Shown in pieces: positions 1 to 12,599 of a DNA stretch of 64,000 bases. The notes under the pieces were generated by a model. It ran no database searches. It was given only the letters and a program-made list of their open reading frames with translations, and was not told the origin of the DNA. The DNA is from Capitella teleta. Lineage: Eukaryota > Annelida > Polychaeta > Capitellidae. Every line of letters starts with the position of its first letter. The first letter of the stretch is position 1. The DNA lies in contig KB309773.1 in the NCBI GenBank assembly GCA_000328365.1, forward strand, positions 330,018 through 394,017, given 5' to 3'. Position numbers and translations under genes: made by a program.

Positions 1-652
1 GGCGATGCGTGACGCTTCAGCTGTTACGGCAATAATCCGAGAAAATAATACTTGTATTCTATGACAGGACATGGACACCTAACAAGACAGGTTAAACCCC
101 TCCTTAACGTTTAACAGGCTATTGGACCAGCTAAAACCGTAAACCGTGTAGTATCCTTTTGATCATCAAGGCGGCGATTTACACCTTTGCATCTTCAACA
201 GAGAATTTTTTGTGTGCATATTTTCCAGACTTTCTCAAATTTATCGATGTAACAAGTCTACATGGAACATTACTCTAACCATAAGCCAAATATTGTGAAT
301 TTGTCGATTAACACTGAAACCTGCCCCTGATTGCATTTTAGTGGTCAGCTCCATTGATTGCATATGCCAAGTGTTGATATAGATCAAAATGTTATTTTAT
401 AGTCGTTTGCCAGTACCATAAAATGGGAAAAGCATTCATAAAAGTATACTCGTAACTGAACTATTTTAGGACAGCGGATTGCCTACATGCTGACAGCGAT
501 GATGTGACAAAGCTGTTAGGTTGGCGCAGATGGTCAGGAGATTACGTCAGAGCAGCCAAATTATCCGATGCACATCAGGTTAGATCAGGTCAGACCCACA
601 TCCACAGTATGTGCCCATGGCATGTGCGAGTTTTGGACACGACAGAATTAAG
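1..652. other. Intergenic, nothing recognised
   Basis: AT-rich, no convincing reading frame or repeat before the first SINE. Confidence 0.6.
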
Positions 653-664
653 GACCCGTGTGAT

Positions 665-925
665 CTGAATCTGAGTGATGGTGTTTTACGGCTCCACCCA
701 ACCCATTCGGGTGATACGGCGCCAGAACAGAAGGCCCGGGACCGGGGTTTCCCCCTACTCTTATCGATAAATCCCAAGGGTTCTTTATCCTGCATACCAC
801 CATAGACAGTAGAACACAGAGCCCGGCCTTGTTACGCAGTTGGGCAACATTGCTGAGTCACCGAAGAATTATTACAATTGTATAATTCACAATCATAACG
901 CCCGTGGCCTGATCGGGTCTCGAAC
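665..925 (-). mobile_element. tRNA-derived SINE, 5'-truncated copy 1
   Basis: Matches the SINE family body seen complete at 49814-50162, reading on the minus strand from the B-box region (cGTTCGAGACCCGATCAGG) down to the GGGTTGGGTGGAGCCGTAAAA-type 3' end. The tRNA head upstream of the B box is absent. A perfect 12 bp target-site duplication (GACCCGTGTGAT) flanks it at 653-664 and 926-937, so this is a genuine LINE-assisted insertion that was truncated when it landed. Confidence 0.85.
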
Positions 926-937
926 GACCCGTGTGAT

Positions 938-3864
938 ACGATGGTGGATTGACGATTGGTGAATGAGTCTTGAATTGTGTTGAGGAAGTATAATAATAAT
1001 TCATGATACATGTGTAATTATGAGCTTTTTTTACTTAATTGTAATTAATACAGTCTTCATCTCAAACTGTGATTGCTCGTCGCACTTTTTATTATTACGT
1101 AAGCATGTATTCCAATATGTTGCTTCGCTTCTGACTGCGCAGCATCTCCCCTTTTCGCATTTAAATGCAAAAAGTCGAAACTCTAGAGGGTATCTCAATT
1201 TCTCTTTAACCGTTGTCGTTAAGAGTTGAGTGGGATATGATACGACGCGTAGTGATCAAGTGGGTATCCTGAAATATCTTCTGACTTCTGTATCATAGCA
1301 TTTTTCCCCTTCTCCATTGCAAAAATGTCTCTTCTTTCTCGTCCAATGCGTCACTTGCAATCTCGAACCCTTCCAAAAATACTGGACACAGATGTCTCAA
1401 TCTCAATGACTCTGGATCAAAATAATGATTTATGCCTACGATAGATACTTCTTAAGTGTTATGACTGCTAGGGGTGATTTAGAGACTTTAATGTTCATAG
1501 CCCGTTCGTGGAATTCGATTGATCTTATAGCTACCCACCCTCCTTTGGCGTCTACAAGAATATCACATCGTCTCACTCAGGAAGTAAGCTGATAAATATA
1601 GCGTGCGCTGGGCCACAAAAAAAGAAAAAGAAAAAAAAAAGAGGAACGAAATGATCAAGTGCACTGGTCGTCTGGGTGGGAGAGGCTTGGGATGTTCATT
1701 ATTGTTCATTATTGTTCATTATTGTTCATTATTGTTCATTATCCTATCGTTTGACTGGTGTGTGGACGAGGAATTGAGGAATAGGCACACACAAGCTATA
1801 GTCAGGAGATGATATGTGTTACATGGAACACCATCAGCCAATCAGAGTTCAGTATAAGCTCATTAAAAATATGTTTCTCGAGCGTGGTTTGTATTTTCTT
1901 CTGCCTATGACTATATACTTATATAAATATAAAATGTATATTTTGTTCGTCCCATTCCAGGATACAAGAAGAATAGAGACCACACACTTGTTCAAATGCA
2001 CCCTAACCGAGTATCCTAGAAGTGTTTTAAGCTCCAAAAATCAATCCCCGCCTTGGTGCAGATGAAACCTCTTGCTTGCATCAATATATCCAGACCTTTT
2101 TGTATGAAACGAGCTCGAAGCAAAATTCAATGCAATTCTAAGAAATTAATTGATGTTCTCAAAGTGTATGATGGCTTTGTTCTGATGTAATCATTGCGGG
2201 CTTTCTCATAATTATTAGTGTGCAAAGCCCTACTTTAATGCCAGTCATCTAATGGGAATTTGAGTAGCATAATTATGATGCAACAGACACAGTAGGATAT
2301 CACATGCGCACATCCCCTGCGTGCAGTATATATGCAGTTAAAAGTTGACACATTTCTAATTTTTATTCCCGACGGTATTCTCTGTAACGGTGATCAAGGG
2401 AACCATATTGAGCGAACAAACTTGTATGAATGAGACGAATTTCAGGTTTGATTTATGTCTTTCAATCGAAGTGTCAGGATATTTTTGATTTGAAGGATTG
2501 TATATTTTGAGAATAGAGGCAGTCGGCTCTCAGTCAAGTAATAACTCAGCATGGAATGGCCATCAGATGTCCATCTCACGTGACTCTCTTGAGAATTAAG
2601 GTACACTGTGATATCGATACACCTGGCATGCGCACTAATATTCTTTCAAATTCATTAACATGATGGAGGCAGGTTGTTTAAATGGTGAACCTTACTTTTC
2701 CACACGAGTTAATTTAAAATACAATCTGTAATTACATGGGTTTCTCCACATTCAACTGACCCAATTATTAAGTTATGTGACCTAATTCGGCGTCTGACCT
2801 ATATATGTTTCATTGGCTGTAGCAATCAACACAGCTTCGGGCCACAAGCAGCGGGACACTGAAAGCTACTTTGGAATTGGGGAATTCGCTCAAACATTAT
2901 CCTGTCATTTAAATGATAAAGCATGTCACAAATATATGACATAATAACCACGAATTTAGAGATCTGTCATGACAAGTTAGTGTAATTATTGTTATTCGAC
3001 ATTCGATCTACAATAACAACTCAAACAGTTTGTTGGTAATGTACCCTCAGAGTAACCATTTGGCAGACAAAGCGGCTGAGGACACTTTGGTTGTCTCTGA
3101 AAAATAAATCGCGCATTCCCCCCAAACCAAACTCTTCGATCGTCTATACCCCTTAAACATGTTATCAGGGAATATTTTCTGGGAAAATGTATCACCTGCT
3201 CATCACTTGCGTCTGAGGCCCAACGGAACACTATTTTGGTCAAATGCAATTTCAGAAAATTATCCATAAATTTCTGATAATAGACGAATAAAGAGGAAAG
3301 GGCAAATTGTCTGTCCTCTGACCACACTTCATTTCGTAAAACAAGTGACCAGAGATACAATCTTCCCCGCGGACGTGTTATTCAGGCACATCTAGATTTT
3401 GGATATGCCATAAAGTGTCAACAGAAGCATGCAACCTATGCTTTGCTTTCGCTCTGGTCTCGCGGGATTCAGAGCTGAATCAGGCGAGAATTGATGCCAG
3501 TTCAGCTAAAATCACAAGAGAGGTTCGCCTTGCGAACAAGCTTTGATCATAACGAGATGTATTATAGGGGCACTCGATGTTATCCAAGTCGCAGAGACAG
3601 TTGTGTGAAGATCAGGCCAACCATTATCTGCGAAGCGACCAGATAATAATACAGAAATCCATGTTTGATGCAACGGGCGTTGTGCTATGAGCATTCGTTT
3701 TGAAATTTCAAAATCATTTTACGCAAGATTCTCAAGGTCAACAACCTTACACATGACGGAACTGACAGGTCCTTGGTGTCGCTGTGAATATTTTCTTTCT
3801 CCCTATATCATTTGAATAAAAAATAAGCAAAATTGAATTGTAACTTGATATAATTGATATTTGA
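938..3864. other. Intergenic, nothing recognised apart from a 10 bp tandem repeat
   Basis: Short open frames only. The 122-codon minus-strand frame at 2992-3360 begins with TTG and matches nothing I know. Confidence 0.55.
1695..1742 (+). repeat. Tandem repeat, 10 bp unit (about 5 copies)
   Basis: TTCATTATTG repeated almost perfectly five times. Confidence 0.9.
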
Positions 3865-4095
3865 TTGAGCCAGGCCTTTTATCTGATAACCCAATGCCTT
3901 TATCTTCCTAAATTACTATATTTTCTCCTTTCAAAACCATTGTTTAAAAATAACAAGATATGCTTCGAGATCAACATCACAGTGAATATCGACTCCGGGC
4001 AACAAACGTCATTACCCATCCGACTGGGAGGTCTTGGAATACGATCATGTTCTGAATTAGCACTCTCAGCTTTCATCACCGCACCAATCATGTAG
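3865..4095 (+). mobile_element. LINE reverse-transcriptase C-terminal fragment
   Basis: One open stretch of about 76 codons contains CLYLPKLLYFLLSKPLF and then SLPIRLGGLGIRSCSELALS. This order (a PKLMYLLR-like block, then LP-x-x-x-GGLGIRS-x-x-LA-SAF) is what I recognise from the C-terminal part of a widespread invertebrate reverse-transcriptase family. It is a short relic with no ends found. Neighbouring sequence on both sides is unrecognised. Confidence 0.5.
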
Positions 4096-5355
4096 GTTGG
4101 ACAATGTTTGATTTTGCGTGCCAACATTTGGACATCGGATGACCCATCCTATGTCCTTCATGTAGGGGCACTCAGTGTGAAGTGGCTCTTAAAGTCCGAT
4201 CTCAGCTGGTCACAAGGGTAATCCAATAATGTGCATTAAATGGTTGATCTTTCTAGGTAAGGAATTGGCGGACGTGATGGTCCACCAACCATTAGAAGGT
4301 GGCAATAATACCATTAATACGAGTTCTGCAATAACAGATACCTATTTGGTCAGTGGAAGAACATACATTCCTCCTGAATTATTGCCAATATTGTATTGTC
4401 ATTTAGTTCTGGGTACAGTGTGCGACACGAAATGCTGTATGCGCTACTATTCGTGCTATTCAGTGCTATCCGACGTTGACAGCTTTTACAGATGCCGTTA
4501 GCCAATCATCCATTGTAGCTAAATTACAACAAAGTGCTGATGTTGGACGAGATTGACTATCACTAAGGATGCATGCATTCAATATGACAATAGGATTGCG
4601 CTAAGACCTTGCCCTCGGCAGATATGAATCGATACAGAGAGGTTTTTACACAGGCAAAAGAGCGGTGTCCTCCTTTAAGTGAACACCGTGCCCCCTTTCG
4701 TTTACAATCCAATAGTCTTGGGACTCATATTGGAATTTTCTCCCTGAAGATATGGAAGTCAGAGAGGAAAAAATATTTTGTCTGACAATCAGAGACATAA
4801 CAATTATGTTATGTGATCGTCCCTCTGCTTAAAAGATGTACTGATGTATGCCGGCATACTGAATTCAGATTCAGATTTTCAGATTCAAAAATGTGTTTAT
4901 TCAGAAAGAAAAGAAAAAACACAAGTGAAGTGAGAGAAGCTGACCCAGAACATGGGTATATGCCCCGAAATATATATTTACACTTTTACAAAGAAACAAA
5001 CAAATAAACAAACTTTACCTACATGCTTAAATGCATCAAATCAATATGCTATCCACCATATGCAGGACTCGAATTGAGAGTTGGGTCATGAGATGCTCAT
5101 TATTGAAATGATAGTATGACTTGTTGAGCAGATATTTATATTCATTTAATTTGGCGGACACATACATAAATTATAGTGATCTTAGCATGATCAAAGTTCA
5201 TAGTAATTAGCAGATTCAAGTACCACACATATTGGGGAACATTATTTACATACAGTAATTACGTTTTAATTTACTTTTTTTTTTTTTACTTTTTTGATCT
5301 GGCTCTAAATTGAACTTATTATGTTATGTTTACGACGTTGTATTTGAGGCATCAA
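4096..5355. other. Intergenic, nothing recognised
   Basis: No gene seen. Some of the left part may be undetected continuation of the LINE fragment ending at 4095. Confidence 0.5.
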
Positions 5356-6330
5356 TAAGATAAGATAAGATAAGGTAATTTATTGCTCGATTAAAAAAAG
5401 CAGAGAAAAAACAACATATTCAAAATAAAATAGATAATCGAACAAATGGTGCACCAAGAACAAGCTTTTTGGCACCAAAAAATATGTGAAGAATAAAAAT
5501 ACATTGATAATAATTATGAAGTTCGTTGCGTGAGGGTGTGGAAACGATACTAAGAAACAAAATAGTTCAGGTATATTTATATTGGACGTACTACACAAAG
5601 CAAAAGAAAAAAATACAAATTTTACACAAAGTACACAGGCATTGAAAGAGAAAAAATGAGAAAAAGACAAACAGACAAAAATAAAATAAAATAAAAAAGA
5701 GAGAGAGAGAGAGAGAGAAAAGAAGAGAGGAAATATATTAAATACATGTTCAAAATTTAATTAAATGAATAAATGTAAAATCATTTGTTTTTTTTAATTT
5801 TTTTTTTTAATGACTCCTGTTCGTCTAAAAGACCCATAGGATTGAGGAATTCATTGTGAATTTTATAACATTGGTAGAACAGAGTAGTTTGCCGAAATGT
5901 TGTTCGATATAGTGGTAATCTGATTAAATTTAGACGAGAACTTGAAGTACGATTGTTGGTTTGCGTGAAGTTTAAATTTAATTGAGTAGAGAAGGAACTT
6001 GGAAATATATTTCGATGGAGTTTAAAAACAAAAATAGAAGCAAAAAATTCGAACATGTCGGATATGCGCAAAACACGAGAGGAAGCAAAAAGAGCGTCAG
6101 TACGGGCAAGATAGGAGGTATTGTGGATAATCCGGATGACTTTCTTTTGAAATACAATAAGATGACTTATATTAGTCTTTGAGGTTCTACCCCACACAAG
6201 GTGGCAGTATATCAGATAAGGATATATTAGTGAATAATACAGTGTAGGGCAGGAGACGGCAGAGATAATAAATTTCTGACTTTCCGAATGACACCTATGG
6301 ATTTTCTAATTTTATTTCTAATGCTTAGTA
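5356..6330 (-). mobile_element. 5'-truncated LINE 3' end (CR1/L2/Jockey-like)
   Basis: On the minus strand the 5' part encodes the typical C-terminus of a non-LTR reverse transcriptase: IRKSIGVIRKVRNLL, then SLIYPYLIYCHLVWGR, then HLIVFQKKVIRII and TDALFASSRVLRISDM, ending near the stop at 5781. One frame change separates the first block from the second. About 400 bp of AT-rich 3' UTR with a GA repeat follows, ending in AATAAATTACC and a (TTATC)n microsatellite tail at 5357-5374. A short tandem tail rather than poly(A) is usual for CR1/L2-type elements. The 5' end was lost, so the copy is dead on arrival. Confidence 0.8.
5698..5718 (+). repeat. (GA)n microsatellite
   Basis: About ten GA units, lying inside the 3' UTR part of the LINE fragment. 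Confidence 0.9.
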
Positions 6331-7544
6331 TATTAGTTTATATTTAGTATTTAGTATATTTACTATATTTAGTATCATTAAATGCCATTCACGTTTATTC
6401 GACAAATCCACTCAATGAAAATATTCATGCACGATTTTAATGCAACGCAGAAGACGGCAGAGATAAAAGATACTCTGAGAGACGGTAGTCGAGTTGTGGA
6501 GAAGATTGACGGCACAAAATATACTGCATAATTGTATTGCACATATCAGCGCGAGTTTTCCATGTAATATACACTCAGCGCTCTAATATGAACCTCACAG
6601 ACTATCCCTTATGTATCTTCTATTAATAACTAGCCATTTGAGGAATACAATTTTTAGACAATTCTTGGGTGGTATGGTTACGCTATTAGATAGTGTGCAT
6701 GTACTCATTGAGATGTAACTTTGCACGACATGCGTTCATTGTACATCAATTTCGGCCCTGCTCAGAGACGAGTTTACCATGGAAGAGATCAGAGCTGTGA
6801 ACGATTCTCTCGTTTACTGCATTTTACTACATTTGTGTCATCAGTGCAGTGCTTGAAATTTGTTTACATTTGTTAAGATTACATGGGCGCTTTCAAGTAC
6901 TTTACACGGTGTTTCATTATAGCATATGTAACTGTAAAACTCTGCCTATGTATGTAGACCTTCGGGCAGAGCGTGCACGGGATCTGCCTTGTATAACGAG
7001 ACCAATTGAGAGATCATATTTTGATCCAGGGAATTGATCAAATCACTCGGATATAAGTCTTTGTTTAGAAGAACTCATTCCTTAACAATTTTTCGAACTT
7101 CATGAGTTTGACAGAGAGCATTGCCCATTGCGACTGATAATTTTCCGAGTAATCGAAAAACACGCATTTCCATCGGGAAGCGAGAAAAATGAAAATTATT
7201 TTTCTCGAAGGGGTATCATGCAATATGCACACGCAGAAATCCGCCCATGAGCCCATGGTAGCATACTCGTGTCGCGGGAGTATGAGCGTAGAACGAGTTT
7301 GGTGACGAACGTATACATATGGAGATCAGCTTGTATATATACACACAGATTCGACATCGCTCGAAAAAGCGGTCCTTATATGTGACGCCCGTTGACATGG
7401 CAACCCTGGTCATCCGCTCACTCGATTATCGCCGATTTTGATTTCGGTTTATCTAAAACACTGAATTTTTTTGCGCAAATTAATAACCATTTAGCAAATT
7501 TAGACTCGGTTCTATCTTTTTGGTAGTTTTACACACTGTAATTA

Positions 7545-7823
7545 TACAGGGAGTTTCAAAAGTTAAATGCGCCTGATTGCAAACATCACGAATGAAAATT
7601 AGGCTATTTACGACCCGGTGTCATAATTTTGTAATTATCAAATTATTTAAAAAAGCAACTAAAATAAAAGACATATTTGTCAAAATAACAGGCTACCCCA
7701 ACCATAAACGGTAATTATTTTGAGATACAGCACGCTTTCATAGAAAATGTCATTTTTGCAACACTTTACGCAAGGTTGAAAAATTCTCATTACTTTTATC
7801 ATATACTTTTGAAGCTTACTGTA
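7545..7823. mobile_element. Possible small MITE
   Basis: TACAGGGAGTTTCAAAAGTT at 7545-7564 and TACTTTTGAAGCTTACTGTA at 7804-7823 are inverted partners at 16 of 20 positions and both include terminal TA. The 279 bp between them is non-coding. Short imperfect ends alone are weak evidence. Confidence 0.3.
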
Positions 7824-8235
7824 GTATGAATTTTAGGTCGGGTACACGTGTATTTTATAATTCCCGCAAAACTGCGAGTCACTCACTTAGGGGACATGTT
7901 ATATGACCATTTATTCACAATAAGAAGATAGGGCGATGTCCCATCTTTTTTAAAATGCCAACTAATTTCCTTATCTATGAATGAATACCGTCCAAGGCTC
8001 TAAATTATCTAATATATTTACCTTGAGACACTCATAGCATAAGCGATTTCATTAAGCGATATTATCCACAAAAAAGGGTAGTAATTCTAAGCCAGCTATC
8101 CTGAAAATAATTAGGCATCTATTGAGCATGCGCAAGGAGCTCAGAAATTACATGTGTGTTTGATAACACATGGGTCTGTTTATATTCATCAGTTGACTGT
8201 TGTTCATCCTCCGATGTCAAACAGAAGGTGAACTC

Positions 8236-8325
8236 TGTTGTTTTGCTGTTTTGCTTACTGTTGTGTTGTTGTGTTGTTGTGCTCTTTTGCTGTTGTGCTG
8301 TTGTGCTTTTGTGTTGTTGTGCTGC
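8236..8325 (+). repeat. TTGTG/TGC-rich degenerate tandem repeat
   Basis: Irregular array of TGTTGTGTTG and TGTTGTGCT-like units. It is open on both strands, which is a composition effect and not evidence of coding. Confidence 0.8.
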
Positions 8326-9639
8326 CTCTCTCAACACGAAAGTGCCATGCAAACCCTTAGAACAACGCATGGAACTTTTGGGTTGGTTGTTATCGATAGA
8401 ACAACATGCGACATTGACGCACTCACACATCTACAATCCCAACACATCCATCGATAGGCGTGTCTGAGCGCGGTGGCTACACTACAAGAGCTCGACTCTA
8501 TCAACAAGAGACCTAATGGCCTCTATAGTAATTGGTTTACATGCATAACTCAATTTTAATCATACCCAAATTCCAACTTGGTTATAATTATCAGAACTAA
8601 GAAGTATTGAAATAATCAAACTCGTTAATCGTTAGTTATAACATATTATTATTGGGTGTCCTGGACATTTCGATGGATGAAAGGCAACAGACATGTTATT
8701 GCTGATCGAGTTCCCGTAGTGACAGGATTCAATATTGCATTAGAAAGCAGTTATTGAAGCATTGGTGCTTTTCTGCAGCTATCAAAATAGTGCTGATTGA
8801 TCAAGGTTTTCAGTTGGGCAAATTAAATAATCACCTCATTGCTTTGCCATACTCAACATAAAGTATCGCACAAGCAAACTTGCTGTGTAAATTACCACAG
8901 CGGCACAGCTTGGCTCCATACCGAGAGAGAAGTGTGTTGAAAACCATTCGTATTTACATAATTGGTTTACATGAGATTGCATGTACGTAATTGAGTCAGC
9001 AGATGAGTCGATAGCAATAGGCTGCAATAACAAAGCTTCCTCTGATGCAACACGCAACTTCACCTTATTTGCTGCAGGTTTGCTGCCAACTTGCCAAACA
9101 AATTTTCGTGACGCAATTATTTATGCGTTACTTGATACTCGCTTAGCACATAACACTAACTGTACTTGGATATACGTAATCATACGTTCAGCACGAATCC
9201 ATGAATGATCATATGATGAACTATAGCTATATATGGGCAATGTCAGCAGTAACCCAGAAGCATTTTGTTACAAGGTGTTTTCTATCGATATGATCCAGTT
9301 CTCAAGTTAGTTTGATAATAACACTTTCCATCTCACACTCACTGAGTATTATAGCCTGGACAGTCACGGCCTACAACATTATAATCATTATTATCCACAA
9401 ATATATATTTGTTACAGGGTGGAATTATCATTGCCAATTTTACCATTATTGTGTTGTTATCCGTAAATTTATAAAGGTTTAAAATAAGTACTATTTATAA
9501 TCAGTTTTTAATCCGGCACGTGCGTATGTGCCATGTAAAAGTAGAGAGCAAAGAATTACGAGTTTAGTTTTGAGGAAGGGAGCAGAGGGTGTGTGCGAGG
9601 CGAGAGACTGCTGTGTTATCTGTTGATTTTGGTGCGTAA

Positions 9640-9885
9640 ATTTCCCCTGTTTTCTTTATTATTATTTGTTTGTAGTTATTTCCATTTAAGTTTGTTGTAG
9701 TATATTCCATCCTGTACAATTGAATAAAATATTTAAAATATAAATTTACAATCTCTTGCGTATCCTTATGCAAGTTTACATTGTAATCCGAGGGTACTCA
9801 AAACCCGAACTCAAATAAAAAAACATAATTATTATTGAAAAGTAGAGAGTAAACGTTGAACTTTTCAATGTGTCGAGCTGAACAC
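9640..9885 (-). repeat. Probable LTR relic, left of the Gypsy fossil
   Basis: Aligns in the same orientation with 11515-11750 through blocks such as GAACTCAA, CATAATTATTATTGAAAA and AAACTTTTCAA. On the minus strand the conserved edge begins near a TG, as LTRs do. The outer limit is uncertain and the repeat may extend further left. Confidence 0.6.
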
Positions 9886-10929
9886 TATATGATATATTAA
9901 GAAGGTACACTAGTTTATATAGGTTTGATGTATGGATAATTATTGAGTTATCCACAGAGTGAATGAGAGTTGAGAATTCAGAGATGAGATGAGTTGATAA
10001 TTGAGCTGATATGAGAGGCGCTAGATCACACCCCCCCCCCCTGAAAATGTTCTGGAGGCAGGATCAGCCTCCCAGCACGGAACACCACTAGCTCTTGATC
10101 CTCCGGCGGAAGATAAGCGTTGATCATCAAAGTAGCTGTCTTGTCGTCTCTGTTGGTGATCTGATCTGATATGGGCCCTTATAGGGACGTTGAAGCGGCT
10201 TCCTGTTTACGTCGACCCAAAGGAAAGCATGTGTCGCAGTCTTGATGGCTGCCGGTACTGTCGATGTCGGGGTGCCATGATGAGTGACCGGAATGACGGG
10301 AGACGGACCCGACATCCTGACATCTTGAGATGGGGCGACGAATTGTCCGGGAAGCTTTGGTGCATGCCTGAGGGCGGCCTCTGCAGCAGACACTCCGTTC
10401 TCTTTCGGCGCTGTTCGTAGGCCCAACGTGGTCCACGGTAGCTGCAAGCATAATCTGGTCCCTTCAGCTTGGCTCGTAGGGTCGCATTCAATGAGCGATG
10501 TAAACGTTCAACCAAGCCGTACCGGAGTCCTGATGTAAGTTTGTATCTTCGATGAATGACAATCAACACATTCGCAGCACCACTGTGCGATATATCCTTA
10601 CTCATCCTGTGCCAAACAAAAGAACGCCCGATCAGACGCTGAGTAGCACGTCCACCGAGGTGAACGAGGCTGTACAGGCAAGTAAAGACCTGTTTCTTGA
10701 AATCATCCGGCACTACAGGGCGTGGGTGCTTGCGGGAGACGTCGCAGAGCAGAGGGGGTCCTCCTTGCATGACTGGCACATCTGCTAGACGGAGGCCGGA
10801 CACTACAGTCCGGGAGTCTCTGACGGTGGGGCAACTGCCTTGGCTGGCGGCGGGGGTCACCACATACTATTATAGCGTCGTAGAATGGAGACACGGAAAC
10901 ATGTGTCAAGCTGAACATTGTATGATTTC

Positions 10930-11226
10930 NNNNNNNNNNNNNNNNNNNNNNNNNNNNNNNNNNNNNNNNNNNNNNNNNNNNNNNNNNNNNNNNNNNNNNN
11001 NNNNNNNNNNNNNNNNNNNNNNNNNNNNNNNNNNNNNNNNNNNNNNNNNNNNNNNNNNNNNNNNNNNNNNNNNNNNNNNNNNNNNNNNNNNNNNNNNNNN
11101 NNNNNNNNNNNNNNNNNNNNNNNNNNNNNNNNNNNNNNNNNNNNNNNNNNNNNNNNNNNNNNNNNNNNNNNNNNNNNNNNNNNNNNNNNNNNNNNNNNNN
11201 NNNNNNNNNNNNNNNNNNNNNNNNNN
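10930..11226. other. Assembly gap (297 N)
   Basis: Run of N inside the retrotransposon fossil. Nothing can be said about its content, and reading frames crossing it are artefacts. Confidence 1.
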
Positions 11227-11514
11227 GCCGCCTCGAGCCCTCATTTTCTTCAACGACGCAAAACTAAAAAACACACAAGAGGTGTTTTTTCTCTCTTTCT
11301 CGCAATTCTTTCTCCTCATTTCCCTGTGTCTCATTACTTGTATCTCCTGAATACATCACTGCCTGATGTATTTTATTCCATAACTTCATTTGCTCTTTTA
11401 CCATATTTCCTGTCCGGATTGTGTTTCTTGATAATTTTTTTATCGATCTATAGGTGAACATAATGATCAGCAATTTGGTTATTGTAAGCACATCGTCATC
11501 TCATGTGGCTTATG

Positions 11515-11750
11515 AGCGATATATTTTCTGGTTAATTTTCCATTGCAGTTGTTTCCTTTTGAGTTTTTTGTAGTAGATTCCACTCTGTAATTTTGAATAA
11601 AACCTTTAAAGTATATATTTACAAGCTCTTGGGTGTCCTTATAACATTTTACATATTGTAAACTGAGGGTACCCAAAACCGAACTCAAGAAAATCATAAT
11701 TATTATTGAAAAAGTAGAGGTTAAACGTTAAACTTTTCAAATTGATGAGA
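11515..11750 (-). repeat. Probable LTR relic, right of the Gypsy fossil
   Basis: Direct-repeat partner of 9640-9885. A further 25-30 bp near 10901-10929 resembles the sequence beside the left repeat, so the structure around the assembly gap may be rearranged. Confidence 0.6.
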
Positions 11751-12119
11751 ACCGAATCTGGGTTGTTGAACAATTGATTGATTGCTCAACCGCCGATACT
11801 CAGAGATCATTGCTCCAGGTTGTCGCCTATGTAATGCCAGCGGATAAGCATCTAGACGAGACGATGTGCACGGTAAATGCCATGGTGACATCTATTTTGC
11901 CTCTAGTAATAGTATTAGTAATTCAAAATTGAAAACTAATGCGCGGTTATGAATTAAAAGGCAATAATTATGTCACTGCGAAGGGGATTGTTCTTGCGTA
12001 CATGTATAATTGAATCAATGAGATATGAGTAGGACACCTGATCTTTGTTTCTGCATACAATACTGGTATACATGCAATCATGCATGTTATTGGTTAAACA
12101 TTATACAATTTTGTAATGA

Positions 12120-12180
12120 ACAAGGTAGCGTTTCTTTTGTTTTTTGTTTTGTTTTGTTTTTTTTTCTTTTTTTTTTAAAT
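12120..12180 (+). repeat. T-rich low-complexity tract
   Basis: TTTTG and poly-T runs. An A-rich tract follows at 12537-12599. Confidence 0.85.
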
Positions 12181-12536
12181 CTTTTTAGCATGAATATAAG
12201 TTTGAACAGATGAGACATTAAAATAACTGTAAATAAGTAACCAAATAACTAACTAAAATAATAATAAAACATACTATTATAGGTATCCAAATGTACACCA
12301 TAACATATTATATTAGCTAAAAGGAATTCAAGCTCGAATATTCATTCAATGCTATTGAGCAGAAGAAAGAAAGAATGCAATCAATGATTCTAAATTGCTC
12401 TCACCAATCTCAATTAAACCTGTTCCAAACGTCATTTCGTTCCTAATTAAATCAATTTAATGGTCAAATCTACTGGAACAATAAATTCGTATGTCTACCC
12501 CAGTTCATGATGTAATCAATTCAACAAATCTAATTA

Positions 12537-12557
12537 AGAAAAAACAAAACAAAAAAA

Positions 12558-12599
<42 letters not shown>
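12537..12599 (+). repeat. A-rich low-complexity tract
   Basis: Irregular AAAAC repeats passing into about 35 consecutive A. No retroelement body is recognised immediately upstream, so I do not call it a poly(A) tail. Confidence 0.85.

Larger units (their letters stand above)
6331..9639. other. Intergenic, low-complexity and one possible MITE
   Basis: AT-rich TAGTATTTAG-like stretch at 6331-6375, possible MITE at 7545-7823, TTGTG repeat at 8236-8325. No gene seen. Confidence 0.55.
9640..11750 (-). mobile_element. Ty3/Gypsy LTR retrotransposon fossil (broken, with assembly gap)
   Basis: The minus strand between about 10075 and 10870 carries recognisable pieces of the pol integrase region: the zinc-finger/N-terminal part, the end of the catalytic core, and the RTAPKE-type block that follows it. 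Related direct repeats flank it. Gag, protease, reverse transcriptase and RNase H are not seen; the region is far too short to be whole, and part may lie in the N run at 10930-11226. It is clearly broken, with several frame interruptions. The flanking repeats have diverged by perhaps a fifth to a quarter, so it is old. Confidence 0.7.

Noticed and set aside
2992-3360. 122-codon minus-strand open frame
   Set aside because: Starts with TTG, no recognisable domain, and a plus-strand LADKAAEDTL string inside it that recalls RNase H is too short to count.
7391-7404. X-box-like GTTGACATGGCAAC
   Set aside because: 13/14 match but several kb from any supported gene; matches at this level are expected by chance in 64 kb.
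8156-8467. Overlapping open frames on both strands rich in Cys/Leu/Val or Gln/Thr
   Set aside because: Produced by the TTGTG repeat, which lacks stops on either strand.
8655-8710. RNase H-like CPGHFDG...KATDM string
   Set aside because: Short, interrupted by a stop, and no neighbouring retroelement motif supports it.
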